Below are positions 35,265-45,929 of a stretch of 60,000 bases of DNA, one piece after another. The stretch spans positions 59,751,053 to 59,811,052 of the forward strand of contig CM060732.1 of NCBI GenBank assembly GCA_030704615.1, read 5' to 3'. Both the position numbers and the translations under genes were made by a program. This stretch comes from Takakia lepidozioides (lineage: Eukaryota > Streptophyta > Takakiopsida > Takakiales > Takakiaceae). Position 1 is the first letter of the stretch. Every line of letters begins with the position of its first letter. Under the pieces are notes generated by a model that did not search any database, was not told the DNA's origin, and saw nothing but the letters and a program-made list of their open reading frames with translations.

Positions 35265-35800
35265 TTGAAATCGATTCTAGACATCAATTCACCAAACTCA
35301 ATGGCAAACCATTCACCGATGTCGAATCATTACCAGGCGACGGATCCTTTCTGAACCGTTTGCCGCTTGGTGGGGTGGCTCATGAGCTACGGAGTGTCCC
35401 CATGCCAGGTTCGGACGGCACGCCTGGGGTCCTCAAGACAGACTTACGGCTCAAAGATTATCCAAATATCTGGGTCTGCGACCTCTCGGTATTCCCTTCC
35501 TCACCCGCAGCAAATCCTTCGCTGACGCTGGTGGCGCTGGCTCTGAGGTTGTCGGAAAAGCTGTTGCCAACAGTGGTCCCCAGCGTCGTGCGATATATCA
35601 CTGTTGTAAATTATACGTGCGAAGATCTCGACGTTCGCGTCACATCATTCAAGGAGAGATATCTGATTAAAGCCGGAGAAAGTAAATGATGGGGGTACAA
35701 TTCCGTGGATGGAGAAGCCATCATTGCCTACAAGAACGGCACATCAGAGGTGTATCAGCAGCGGTATGGCCGCGCGGGGGATGTGATTTACATCGACTAA
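35265..35800 (+). pseudogene. GMC oxidoreductase C-terminal fragment
   Basis: GMC enzymes are FAD-dependent alcohol, sugar or choline oxidoreductases. The frame holds the C-terminal substrate domain: GGVAHELRSVPMP, with the catalytic-pair His, then NIWVCDLSVFPSSPAANPSL, with the catalytic-pair Asn. The N-terminal FAD-binding GxGxxG part is absent. An in-frame TGA at 35687-35689 follows GESK. The same frame then stays open for 36 more codons (WGYNSVDGEAIIAY to AGDVIYID) up to the TAA at 35798-35800, so the stop is probably a nonsense mutation. The fragment is less AT-rich than its neighbours and lies between two opposed copia elements. It may be an exon of a decayed host gene or a captured or transferred gene. 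Confidence 0.75.
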
Positions 35801-36969
35801 AGATGGTAACTTTGTAGATACAAAGAACTACGCTACAGAATAACATCTCTTGCTCCCAGACCGTGAAGAGAGTCTTGATCGAGGGGTCTGAGCTCATATA
35901 TTCTAACGTCTCCTTGCACAATGTTTTGCAAAGACCCCCCGCCATTGCTTCCGCTGTTGCTCGATCTCGCAGACCATGATCGTCTAGCCTTCATATAAGT
36001 TCGATGTACTTCAGTTCATCACCTCTTAAATGCCAAAAACAGCTGCATGTCCTTCTTATTTTCAACAATGGCAAACACTTGATCTGTGACAGATGTACTG
36101 AAATTTGGAAACTTGAAACTTGTTGCCTCCATTGAAGTTGTTTCCGCTCTTGTTGTCATCGTTACTGCTTGCAATCATTGCTTGTGTGTAATGTGTACCT
36201 TGCGTGGGCTTCTATACAGCTTCGTGATGCATCATCGTCGCCATCACTCTCAAGGTCTTGGGCCCAAGCGGAGCACGCTGCCCTCCCTTACTCGTGAGCG
36301 TTTGGAAGCCTACCCATCTCCACCCCTTATCAAACAAGTCCAAATTTATTTTAATGAAATAAGAATAGCCCAATTTTAGAACGAGGATATAAAGCTTTGT
36401 ATCCGACATTGTCCCGAAAAGCCTTAAAGGTTCATAGTTCATAGTTGGCGGTCCAAAGCATCGATAATCATGTCCGCAGGGTACTCAGAGCAAAGCAGAG
36501 CAAGTAGGGGCTGCCAGCATTCATTCATTCGTAGTCTTCATATCAGCTTTCACTGTTTGGAATGCAAGCTTGTCAAAAGTCGAAGTTGCATTCCACGTCC
36601 TACACATCAGATTTCACATTGTCCAGTTCATTGCTCAAGTTTCTTCACTGTGTGAAAGAGTATGAGCCGATGATACTGTCATGTGATCACCTACGTATGA
36701 ATAATTCGCTCCTAATTCCCTGGTAGCTTCCAAAATTTTCCACACATGGGATTTCTTTGAACTAACTTGTTCCTCATAGCATATGAATCTACATATCATA
36801 GACCCAAAAATTGAGAGGTGCAAGGAAAAATAACTCTGTCTGCACATAGTCGATACACTCCTCTCACATATTTGCTAAGCACAACGAAATTTCCTGATCT
36901 CTTCTGATGAAAAACTTTTCGAAAATTTCTGTTGGACGATGTGTCTTGTGATTTTCTCTTCCCCTCTCT
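35801..36969. other. No gene recognised between GMC fragment and copia B
   Basis: Open frames are short and unconvincing in all frames. No LTR ends, tRNA or tandem repeats were found. It may be host DNA separating the two copia insertions. Confidence 0.4.
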
Positions 36970-37226
36970 TGTTAAATCACCTACAGGTGTAGGTATCAAG
37001 GTTCTAATCTTAGTAACAGTCCTCAGGGAGTTAGGTGCTATAATTATGCTTATAGATATGTATGAAGTTATATTACCGTGTGGTAGATAGATAGGTCCAA
37101 GTACTGCCGGTAGCTATTACTCCATCCTTAAATTAAGTCAGGTGCTTAGCCTAGTTAAATACCATGTGTGTTCACTCTTTGAATCATTCTAGCCTAGTAT
37201 GTTCCTGAGCTGTTTGTAATACAACA
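36970..37226 (+). mobile_element. Copia element B, 5' LTR
   Basis: This 257-bp LTR runs from TGTTAAATCACC to TACAACA, near-identical to the inverted LTR at 32595-32855. A tRNA-Met primer-binding site follows it and gag lies downstream, so this is the 5' LTR. Confidence 0.9.
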
Positions 37227-37234
37227 ATTTTTCA

Positions 37235-37245
37235 TGGTATCAGAG
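37235..37245 (+). promoter_or_regulatory. Primer-binding site (initiator tRNA-Met type)
   Basis: TGGTATCAGAG begins 9 bp after the LTR end. It is the standard copia PBS complementary to the 3' end of initiator tRNA-Met. Confidence 0.9.
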
Positions 37246-37452
37246 TAGGATAGGCGAGTGAATCATAGTATGTTTTCTCAGGGCTTTGAGGTTGCTAGGA
37301 AGTACCTCCACGTCGGTGTGTAGCATTGCTCCACCAAGATCGTAATATCTATGACTCCAGCAATATCGTAATCTGTGAGCATTGCTCCAGACACTGTGTG
37401 TTTATTTTTTATTTTTTATTTTATTTTGCATCTCTATTTGTATAGTCTCAAG

Positions 37453-38286
37453 ATGGCCAACGAGGGTAGCAGTTTTTCCATTTCCCAAGAAAATAAGCTT
37501 GCTGGAAAGAAGAACTATGAGGTGTGGAAGTTTAAAGTCAAAAACCATCTTCTCGGAGAGGATATCCTTGAATGGGTTGAGAGGAGGATGGTCTTAGCTG
37601 AAGGTCGGAACAGGGATGAGTTTAGGAGGAAGAAACAACGTGCTTACACCATTATCAATCTCTCTCTTACAGATAGGACGTGTGCCGCAAGAGATAACAT
37701 ACTTTTGCCAGTGATCCAATACGTCTCCCATCTCAACGAGCCTAAGAAAGTCTGGGATGCCCTAGCTAAGATGTACGATGATAGGTCTTCTGCTAGGAAG
37801 ATGTCAGTGAGAAACAAGCTTCAAGGCATTAGAATGGAGGAGGGAGCCTCTATGGAAGATTTTCTTGAGGAAATTACCAATCTGGTAGCCCAGCTCACTG
37901 ACTTTGGTGAAGAAATCGAGGAAGACACTATCGTGGAATATATCTTGAACGCGCTGCCAGAATCATACACTGCCTACAGTGATGCGATTATTGCGCAGAG
38001 GGAGCTCCCTAATCCTCCGAAGCTGATCACGAAATTGCTACATGAAGAGAGCCGACGAGAACTGAGGGGTCGAAAGTTGAACCAAGATAAAACGTTGTGG
38101 GTAAAGTTCAAGCAAGCATACAAACAAAATGGCAGACCTCCTTATCAACAAAAGACTTCAGCATCTGTTTGCAATAGATGTGGCAAGGAGGGCCATTGGG
38201 CCAGGAACTGTACAATGCCATATGAGGATCTGATCCTGAAGGCAAGAAATCAGCAAACTGCCCACGTCGTTGAGGAGGCACCATAA
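37453..38286 (+). CDS. Copia element B gag
   Basis: This is a 277-residue copia capsid/nucleocapsid protein. The ATG at 37453 opens MANEGSSFSISQENKLAG, and the NYEVWKFKVKNHL motif is typical of copia gag (UBN2/Retrotran_gag). The zinc knuckle CNRCGKEGHWARNC is complete near the C-terminus. The TAA at 38284-38286 follows VVEEAP. The same frame remains open into the protease region (acidic linker, then IVDSGASKHVTGN), so the stop probably interrupts what was one gag-pol frame. It encodes the element's structural protein and is likely non-functional on its own. Confidence 0.9.
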   Translation: MANEGSSFSISQENKLAGKKNYEVWKFKVKNHLLGEDILEWVERRMVLAEGRNRDEFRRKKQRAYTIINLSLTDRTCAARDNILLPVIQYVSHLNEPKKVWDALAKMYDDRSSARKMSVRNKLQGIRMEEGASMEDFLEEITNLVAQLTDFGEEIEEDTIVEYILNALPESYTAYSDAIIAQRELPNPPKLITKLLHEESRRELRGRKLNQDKTLWVKFKQAYKQNGRPPYQQKTSASVCNRCGKEGHWARNCTMPYEDLILKARNQQTAHVVEEAP

Positions 38287-38517
38287 GAGTCAGAAGAAGA
38301 GGATGACGACGGTGAAGCAGCTGAGATGCTTGAGGTAGCATTGGCTGCCCTCAACACTCATGATGAAGGAGTTTCGTCGAAGAAAAAACCAACCTCCTGG
38401 ATCGTTGATTCTGGCGCAAGTAAGCATGTGACGGGCAATCCAAAGATTCTCCATGATATGGACCCCCCAGGCGGTAGTGCTACTAGTGTCCGATCAGCTG
38501 AAGGCTCTCATCACTAG
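38287..38517 (+). pseudogene. Copia element B protease fragment
   Basis: The frame continues from gag with an acidic linker, then the aspartic protease active-site segment WIVDSGASKHVTGN at about 38398-38440. It is broken near 38500 by foreign, minus-strand gypsy sequence. The other side resumes at about 39845. Confidence 0.85.
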
Positions 38518-39845
38518 TTTAGCATTCTTAAACCGCATGCGCTCATCCATCATCTCTACCATATGCCTCTCATTGCGATAAGGATGCTTTTGTAGGTAGA
38601 CTTGATCAGAGGCAGGCAATCCAGTAATGAAGTAGGTTTTAAGAATGGCAGTGCATTCAAAGGGTACCGGAATAGCCTTGACCACCATGGTTTTCAAGTC
38701 AGTATAGTATTTCCAAATACTCTCACCAGGTTGATAAGGACGATCGGGCATGGTGTAATTGATGGGCATGTCTGCACGAAACAACTGAAGCGCCAACTGC
38801 TTGGCCACTCCCCATCGCAATTCACCCTGATCTTTGATACTAGCTTCAAAGAGGTCACGAGCCTCACCTTTGAGACAAAAACGAAAGGAATCAATAATCA
38901 TAGAAGCTGGCAGTTCATTGAATTTGACACTCATCTCAAAAAAATTGAGAAAGTTGTCAAAGTCTTGGCCTACCTCATAGTCAGGATAAGGCCGTTTGTG
39001 AGCACGATGAACGTCCTTGAGCTGGGTAACTGAAGGCGAACCTACTTGTTTATCCAAAAAGAGCTGCATAAGAGTTGGACAACAAGACAGTGTAGCCATA
39101 GCATCACAAATGCCCTGAATAGGCACATTACCAGAGGCTGGAGGGACCCCTGGGGTCGGACTGGTGTTAGCACCTGGCCGTGGCTCCTCAGGAGACAAAG
39201 TTTGAGACATAGGATCAGGAAGAGCATCACCATCATCTTTCACAGCATCAGTAAGATCCACATCATGCAACTCATCTAGCACATTCCAGGGCTCCTTGCT
39301 AGACCGAGTAGTGACAGGCATTGTAATTGGTCGGGTTTTAAGAAAAACAAAGTGGTTACCTTCCACTGGAGGATCGTGCAGGACGCAATTTGGACTCCCA
39401 GTCCTTGATACAATAGCCACTTATGAACCTATGTTTGTGAAGCATGTAAACACCTTCACCCAGAAAGTGCCACAATTCTTCGTCCACTTTGAGCCAGAAA
39501 ACCACACGAACTATGGAGCGAATAAGCTTTTCCTTGGCAAGCAGTGTGTGCACTGGATAATCAGTAACATGAAAGCCAGGCAAGTAGTAACCCAACCGTT
39601 CTTGTCTAAACACAAGAGCACGGAAAATCAAAATATCATGCACAATATGAGGAAAGCGAGAGACATGAATGCATGCGACATGGTCATCCCAAGTGATGTC
39701 CACATTGTAGTCAGGTTTCCAGGTAGGCCGTAGGTTGGCCAAGACAAGTGAACTGCCACCTTTCACCAGCTCCCACAGACGATATGCACTGGGTAAGTTG
39801 GCAGCCAAGGAAAAGACTGTGTTTACCTGTAAGATGGGTCTCTTT
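38494..39845 (-). mobile_element. Gypsy-type gag fragment nested in copia B
   Basis: On the minus strand a gag-like frame begins MPVTTRSSKEP at 39321. It contains a retrotransposon capsid segment (DFDNFLNFFEMSVKFNELP, FRFCLKGEARDLFEA, PYQPGESIWKYYTDLK) and ends at 38494, overlapping the broken copia protease. Upstream of it, 39356-39808 is a separate 150-codon frame (from MAANLPSAYRLWELVKGG) that I do not recognise. Neither LTR nor pol of this element is present. The sequence separates two parts of copia B that would otherwise be adjacent. A clear target-site duplication was not found. Confidence 0.75.
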
Positions 39846-41045
39846 CAGTTTCTGTGAAGGGGAAGGGTCATGCAAGTATAATGCAAAATGGATCAATAAA
39901 GCACATAACCAATGTTCTTTACGTCCCTGGCATTACTCGTAATCTACTTTCTGTTAGTGCACTAGCTGATAAGGGCCATCTTGGTATATTTGACCATAGA
40001 AAGTGTTTGTTTGGGGAAAAAGAGAGACCTCACAAATTGATCTTGCAAGGAAAACGAATATCCTCTGGATTGTATAAATTGTCATCTGATGATAAGTCTC
40101 TCCCCGAGGTGAACACTGCCGAAGTTGAGGAGTCAGCTAGGCTATGGCACAGAAGGCTCGGTAACTTAAACCACCATAGTCTTCATTTTCTCAGTAACAG
40201 TGGGAAGGTTCTAGGAATGCCTCGACTCCCTCTCCTTTCAGAAGTCTGCAAGGCATGCATACTAGGAAAACAGCAGAGGGAAAGATTTCCTCGTTCTAGT
40301 GAACACAAAACAAAACAAATATTAGAACTAGTGCATGTAGATCTATGTGGACCCCTTCCAGCACCTTCTTTATCTGGCTCCAAGTACGTTATGGGTATAA
40401 CAGATGACTACAGTAGATTTACATGGGTGTACTTTCTCAAGTAGAAAAGTGAAGCTTTTTCTTGCTTCAAGAACTTTAAAGTTATGATAGAGAAAGCTAC
40501 AGGGAAAACCATCAACTGCTTGCGTACAGACCGTGGTGGAGAATTTATGTCTCCGGACTTCAGCAACTTCTGTAATGCTGAAGGAATCCAGAGGAAACTT
40601 ACTAATCCACACACGCCACAACAAAATGGCATCTCTGAGAGAGGAAGAATCGAACTCTGATAGAGCATGCAAGGAGTTTACTGTTGGAGAACTCGTTTCC
40701 TAAGTATTTGTGGAGTGAAGCAGTCAATTGTGCTGCCTACCTTCTGAACATGTCACCAACTTGTGCCAATTCTGGAGTCACGCCCTACCAACGATTCTTA
40801 GGTATCAAGCCTAATCTATCTCATCTGCGTATTTTCAGGAGCAAAACATATGTCCATGTTAAGAAACATAAGAGAGATAAGCTGGATTCCAAGTCTGTCG
40901 AAAGCATAATGGTGGGTTACGATACAGTAACCAAAGGATATCGATTGTTCAACCCTACAACTCGCAAGGTTTTCATCAGTCGGGATGTTAGGTTTGTTGA
41001 AGACTCTCTACGCAAGATTAAGTGGGGAACAATTCTGAGATCCAC
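39846..41045 (+). pseudogene. Copia element B integrase region, truncated
   Basis: The copia frame resumes with VSVKGKGHAS, NVLYVPGITRNLLSVSAL and the GAG-pre-integrase zinc motif (LWHRRLGNLNHHSLHFL ... CKACILGK). The integrase core follows: HVDLCGPLP (first Asp), then CLRTDRGGEF (second Asp). A TAG at 40441-40443 and a frameshift near 40660 interrupt it. Another frame continues from about 40684 (FPKYLWSEAVNCAAYLLN ... VMVGYD-type region). The homology stops near 41045, where chromodomain gypsy sequence begins. RT, RNase H and 3' LTR are missing. Confidence 0.85.
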
Positions 41046-41059
41046 AAGAACTTTCGTAC

Positions 41060-41852
41060 AAATTGCAAGTGCAGCTTTTATTTTTCTCCTACTAGATGTC
41101 AAACCGAATGTGTAAACCAGATTTTGGAACAGTATCTTCGCTGTACAATAAATCATCACCAAGATAATTGGATAGACCTTCTGTCATTGGCTGAGTTTGT
41201 CTACAACAACACTATACATTCTTCGACCAAGCAAACTTTATTTTTCTCCAATTATGGTCATCATCCTCGAGCAAACATTTTCCATATGAAGACTGTTGGA
41301 AGCCCTGCTGCAGTAAACCTTGCTACTCATCTTGCTATGATTCACAATGAACTTACATTCCACCTCGCAGAAGCTCAAAAACAATACAAGCAGTATGCAG
41401 ATCAACATTGTCAATTCCAACCCCAGTTCAAGGTCGGAGATCGTGTGTGGCTTCTTCGACGGGACATACAAACCTCGCGACCATCAAGGAAGTTGGATTA
41501 TCAACGCCTGGGACCATTCAAAATTATTCGACAAATAAATCCGGTCAGTTTTCGGCTTGAACTCCCACGAAGTATGCGCATCCATCCAGTCTTTCATATT
41601 TTATTATTAGAGTTGTATCATCCATCGAATATTTCAGGGAGAGTCTCCGTACCACCTCCACCAATCGAAGTCAATCAGGAAATTGAGTATAAAGTCGACG
41701 AAGTCTTAGACTCTCGCATCAAGTATAAATGTCTTGAGTATTTCGTACATTGGAAAGATTATGACATCAGCGAACGAACGTGGGAACTTTCATCCAACCT
41801 TGCTAATGCATCTGACAAAGTCCAAGAGTTTCATCAACAATATCCACGATAA
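41060..41852 (+). pseudogene. Chromodomain Ty3/gypsy (chromovirus) pol C-terminus
   Basis: Continuous frame to the TAA at 41850-41852. It starts inside the integrase catalytic region (QTECVNQILEQYLRC), continues with WIDLLSLAEFVYNNTIHSST and FKVGDRVWLLRRDI, and ends in a chromodomain (EYKVDEVLDSRIKYKCLEYF and HWKDYDISERTWE). Chromodomains of this class direct integration to methylated-histone chromatin. The 5' part of the element is missing, cut at the junction with copia B, so this is an inactive 3' remnant. The chromodomain aromatic cage looks largely kept. Confidence 0.88.
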
Positions 41853-42453
41853 GACGTCACCATGATGATGTCAGTCAAGTTAGCTTCAAAGTGAAGACTC
41901 CACATTCAATATACCTGATACACGCTAAGGAGGGAGGAGCACCACACATCAGTATATATAGCTATACTTCCAGCACTCTTGCATCTTGTATTCGCAGTAT
42001 GGAGTTACATGAACCAGATACATTGGAGTTGTCACTTACCCAGCCACCAGATCAGTTGTTCCGACTCTCACGACCTTCAACATCACGCCTATGCTCTCGA
42101 GACGATGGGCCACCAATGCGACGCGTACTTCCTCGTCTGGACCCCGTACGACTACAAGTGGAGCCTACTCGAAGTCTGATAATTCTATTGGAAGTTGAGG
42201 CTTCGGACCCAGATGGCAACGAAATCATGTTTGAAGGCAGCTTCGAAAATCAGAATGCTCAAAATCACTTCGTGGTCCCAAGTTCAAGGTGTTAGACACT
42301 ATCGATGGTTGCAGGGACCCATAAATCATTTGAGTCAAGAACGAAGAGGCGAATACTTGGCAAGTACCATTCGCCGGATTTTGGATTTTCTCCAACTCTA
42401 AGCAAGTCCAAGATTTTACCGCTCCTCGAGGAACTCGGCGCTAGAGGAGGGGG
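41853..42453 (+). other. Gypsy 3' internal region, composite
   Basis: A TATA-like TATATATAG at about 41952-41960 suggests that a first short LTR follows the chromovirus stop. A different block from about 42000 leads to a purine tract (AGAGGAGGGGG, ending at 42453) directly before the LTR at 42454. A 31-codon frame at about 42083-42178 contains GHQCDAYFLVWTPYDYK, faintly reminiscent of YqaJ-type nucleases. The interval is probably two nested gypsy 3' ends. Confidence 0.45.
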
Positions 42454-43104
42454 TGATGTCACGGACATAGCCCAGATGAACTTATCAGGAGTAAATATCA
42501 AAAATTATCAAGTTATCATGTTATCGAAAGTTACCATGACTTAGCGTGATTTACCATAATCTATCATAATTTATCATTACTTACCAAATTACTGGGAATT
42601 TACCAATTTACCAAGAGTAACTTGGAAACTGCTTATGAAGCTTCCTTTGGAGGAAACTTCTCCATCAAGATATCTCATTTGTTTAAGGAAGCTCCTCCAT
42701 CACCTTTGTTTAATCTTGGAAACTTCTCCAGCAAGAAACCTCCATAGGAGAAGCTTCTTAGGAAAGCTTCGTAGTAGCCAGTATATATAGGAGGCGAGAC
42801 TGGACACTCTTCAGTCTCACCAACACCAGTTCAAGCTACTCTTGTTTCCAGTTCCCAGTACTCCAGTCCAGTTCCCAGTACCCTAGCCCAGTTTCCAGTA
42901 TCTGGTAATCCAGTCCAGTTTCCAGCATTCCAGTATTCAAGTCGTGTTCCAATATCTTGTACCCTTGTTCATTGTTATAAACATCGCCTTGATTCATATT
43001 TACTCATCGTGCATACGGCCACGCCGACCTTGACTTCATGCCTAGTCTTGTACCTCTAGTCTGATCTCTTGTTTGTGTTCAATCATGTTCTCATCCTTGA
43101 CACA
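42454..43104 (+). mobile_element. Gypsy 3' LTR
   Basis: It starts TGATGTCACGGACATAG directly after a polypurine tract and ends near CTTGACACA (651 bp), where copia C protease sequence (SQHMTDKR codons) begins. A TATA box lies at 42782-42790, followed by a CCAGT-rich region of short repeats. The 5' LTR is not in the window. The sharp junction with copia C suggests insertion into that element. Confidence 0.75.
42782..42790 (+). promoter_or_regulatory. TATA box of gypsy LTR
   Basis: TATATATAG lies about 330 bp into the LTR, followed by CCAGTTCCCAGT repeats. This is a typical U3/R arrangement. Confidence 0.6.
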
Positions 43105-45545
43105 TCCCAGCACATGACGGATAAGAGATGTTGGTTTAAGTCCTACCGAGTAGTTCGACCTGGAAGCTGGAGCGTCAGAGTAGCAAATGACAACCTAGTC
43201 TGGGTGGCATGAGTAGGGGACATAGAGATTGTGTCTCTCCTTAATGGTACCTGACAGAAAGGCATCATTAAAAACGTTCTTCATGTTCATAAACTAGGAA
43301 AGAATCTACTATCAGTTGGTCAGATAACCGACAGAGGAATTGTAGTTGTGTACCACAATAGCACTTGCTCTATGTTTTCTCCTACCAGAAGATTAGTCAT
43401 GACAAGAGTTAAAGATGGTCAGTTGTGGCGCATGCACTTCAAAATAGTTCTCCCTATACAGACAACAAATCTAGTAGTTCTAGAGGACAAAGCCGAACCC
43501 GAACGCGATGAACTTGTGAAAAAGAGAAAAATGTCGGGACCTCCTGCTGAGAGTCTTAGTGTATGGCATGCTAGGCTTGGGCATGTTCACTATGACATGA
43601 TGATAAAGACGAATCTCGAAAATTTGGTCACAGGCTTGCGTCTCAAAGAAACAAACACAGAGAAAGTTTTTTGTGAGAGCTGTGCTAGAGGTAAGAGTTG
43701 TAGAACACCATTTATCGTGAAAGAACAGAGAGAAAAAGCACCATTGCCTGGTGAATTTTATCATGCAGATGTTTGTGGTCCAATGAGCACTACATCTCAA
43801 GGAGGAGCTCGTTACTTTGTATCTTTTAAAGATGATTGCAGTTGTTACAGGTTGTTGTACTACATCAAAAAAAAATCCGACGTTATGGAATGTTTCAAGA
43901 AGATGCAGCGAGAGTCCTTCAGGTCGACTGGGAATCGAGTCATCAAATTACGGAGTGACAGAGGTGGAGAATTCATAAGCAAAGCTTTTAAGGAGTATCT
44001 TGAGACTGAGGGAATTCGTCAAGAACTCACCACACCCTATTCTCCATAGCAGAATGGGGTGGCAAAAAGGGACAATCGTACCCTTATGGAAAGTGTGCGT
44101 TGCATGCTTCTGGAGAAAGATATTCCGCTTTGTTTTTGGGGGGAAGGTGTACAGACAGCAGCATACCTAATGAATCGTGTTATAACTAGAACATTGAATG
44201 GGATGACACCACTACATGCATGGTCTAACAAGAAGCCTGATGTCACACATCTGAAAGTGTTTGGCTGCGATGCATTTGTTCACGTGCCTAAACAGCTTAG
44301 ACAGAAGCTTGATCAAAGAGCACCAAGTGCATTTTTCTTGGATATTGCACTGAAACAAGGGTCATAGACTGTGGGATCCAATTAAACAGAGAATTGTGAT
44401 TAGCAGAGATGTACTGTTCAACGAAGGTTTGATGGGCTCTGAATTTGAAGCAGCTCCTATAGTATTGCCCAATGCATCGGAAACAGTGACATTCTGGCAT
44501 AATTATGACAAAAGCTATGGAGAGGTCACAACATTCAGTTGAAAGAGTTTACAATGAAGCCGAAAGAGTCCCTGTCAACACCATTCCAGTGAATGACTTG
44601 GTGGTGGAGATACCACTTGAAGCTGCTGGGTCTGAAAGCGTCACTGTCAACACCATTCCAGTGAATGACTTGGTGGTGGAGTTGCCACTTGAAGCTGCTG
44701 GTTCACTAGGTGAAAGCAGTAATTCTAAGACTAGCTCTAGCACAGAAAGCAATGCTTCCTTGATGCAGTCAAACAGTGGGAGTACGATTGCAGAGCCAAA
44801 AATGTTCTTCAAGAGTTCACGGAATCCTCCGGAGAGGTATGGGGATTGGGTTTCTCTGCCAGAAACTTTTACTTCTTTTGCTGGAGCAGTGGGAGTTATT
44901 CTTGAAGAGCCTAAAACATATGAAGAAGCAATTTCTTTTGATCACCGAGAGCAGTGGGAGCAGGCAATGCTAGAAGAATACAAATCGCTCTTGGCAAATG
45001 AGACCTGGAAGCTTTGTGAACTACCTGCTGGCAGACAAGCAGTCAAAAGTAAATGGGTTTATAGAACCAAAATCAAAGCAGATGGGACCATTGATCGTTA
45101 TAAGGCCAGAGTTGTAGCTAAAGGCTATTCGTAAACTCGTGGAGTTGATTACGATCAAATGTTTGCTCCAGTAGCAAAATTTGACTCAATTCGTTCAATC
45201 CTATCCATTGCTGCAGTGGAAGATATGGAGATTGTTCAATTTGATGTCAAGAGTGCATTCCTGCATGGAAATCTTGAGGAAGAGATATACATGGAGCAGC
45301 CCTTGGGTTTCATAAAGGAAGAGGAGTCGAAATTGGTTTGTAAACTGCAAAAAAATATCTACGGCATTAGCAGGCATCTATGGCTTGAAATGCCGAGTTT
45401 AACAAATTTCTCACAATTCATGAGCTTGTATCCACGACAGCAGACCCCTGTGTATACGTGAGTCACAAGGAGCCAGTTCTGATCATATCGATTTACGTGG
45501 ATGATGGTCTTGGTGCTTGCAAGACCAAAACCAAACTGGATCATG
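43105..45545 (+). pseudogene. Copia element C, pol remnant (protease end to RT)
   Basis: It begins just after the protease active site (HMTDKRCWFKSY) and continues through NVLHVHKLGKNLLSVGQI. The zinc motif is VWHARLGHVHYDMM ... CESCARGKSC. The integrase core has HADVCGPMS and RSDRGGEF. A TAG at 44048-44050 stands where Gln is expected before QNGVAKR. RT starts with YEEAISFDHREQWEQAM, followed by LPAGRQAVKSKWVYRTKIKA. A TAA follows KGYS, then QFDVKSAFLHGNLEEEIYME and IYVDDGLGA with an intact catalytic YVDD. Frameshifts occur near 44350 and 45370. The RT stops at about 45545, where a repeat cluster starts. It belongs to a different copia family from A and B. Confidence 0.88.
44574..44717 (+). 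repeat. 72-bp tandem duplication in copia C
   Basis: Two in-frame copies of a 24-codon unit lie head to tail in the variable linker between integrase and RT. Both encode VNTIPVNDLVVE followed by PLEAAGS. They differ at only a few positions, so the duplication is recent relative to the element. Confidence 0.85.
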
Positions 45546-45574
45546 TCATTAGTGATCCACTACTACAGATTAAT

Positions 45575-45925
45575 GTTTTTATGACTACGAGTGATATAAA
45601 CCTTGGTAACCATGACTATACATGTGACTGCGAGGTGATGAAACCCGTTGTTGGGCGCATTTTAATATATTTTAATCTAATGCAGTCATATGTTTTACTA
45701 CATGATTAGGAGCCGCGGTAAAACATTGTTGACCATGAATATAAGCTTGGGTTATATAACTAGTAGTCATACACAATACTACACGTCAAACATGTGCCAT
45801 ATAAGCTTATGACTAAATGACTACACCAATACTACACATTGATGACATGCCATAGAAGCTTATGACTAGATGACTACAGGAGGTTTCACAGCTCTGTTTA
45901 TATGACTACATCACTACATGTGGCA
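45575..45925. repeat. Left cluster of TATGACTA motifs
   Basis: TATGACTA or ATGACTAC occurs at least six times. There is a tandem pair of about 57 bp (about 45767-45822 and 45823-45880), each with AATACTACAC, GCCAT, AAGCTTATGACTA and ATGACTACA. The cluster ends with TATGACTACATCACTACA (45901-45918). It is the inverted counterpart of 50945-51140 and starts where copia C stops. Confidence 0.7.
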
Positions 45926-45929
45926 TCTT

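Noticed and set aside
35687-35689. TGA in the GMC fragment as a selenocysteine codon
   Set aside because: Land plants lack the selenocysteine machinery, and the gene lacks its N-terminal half, so a nonsense mutation is simpler.
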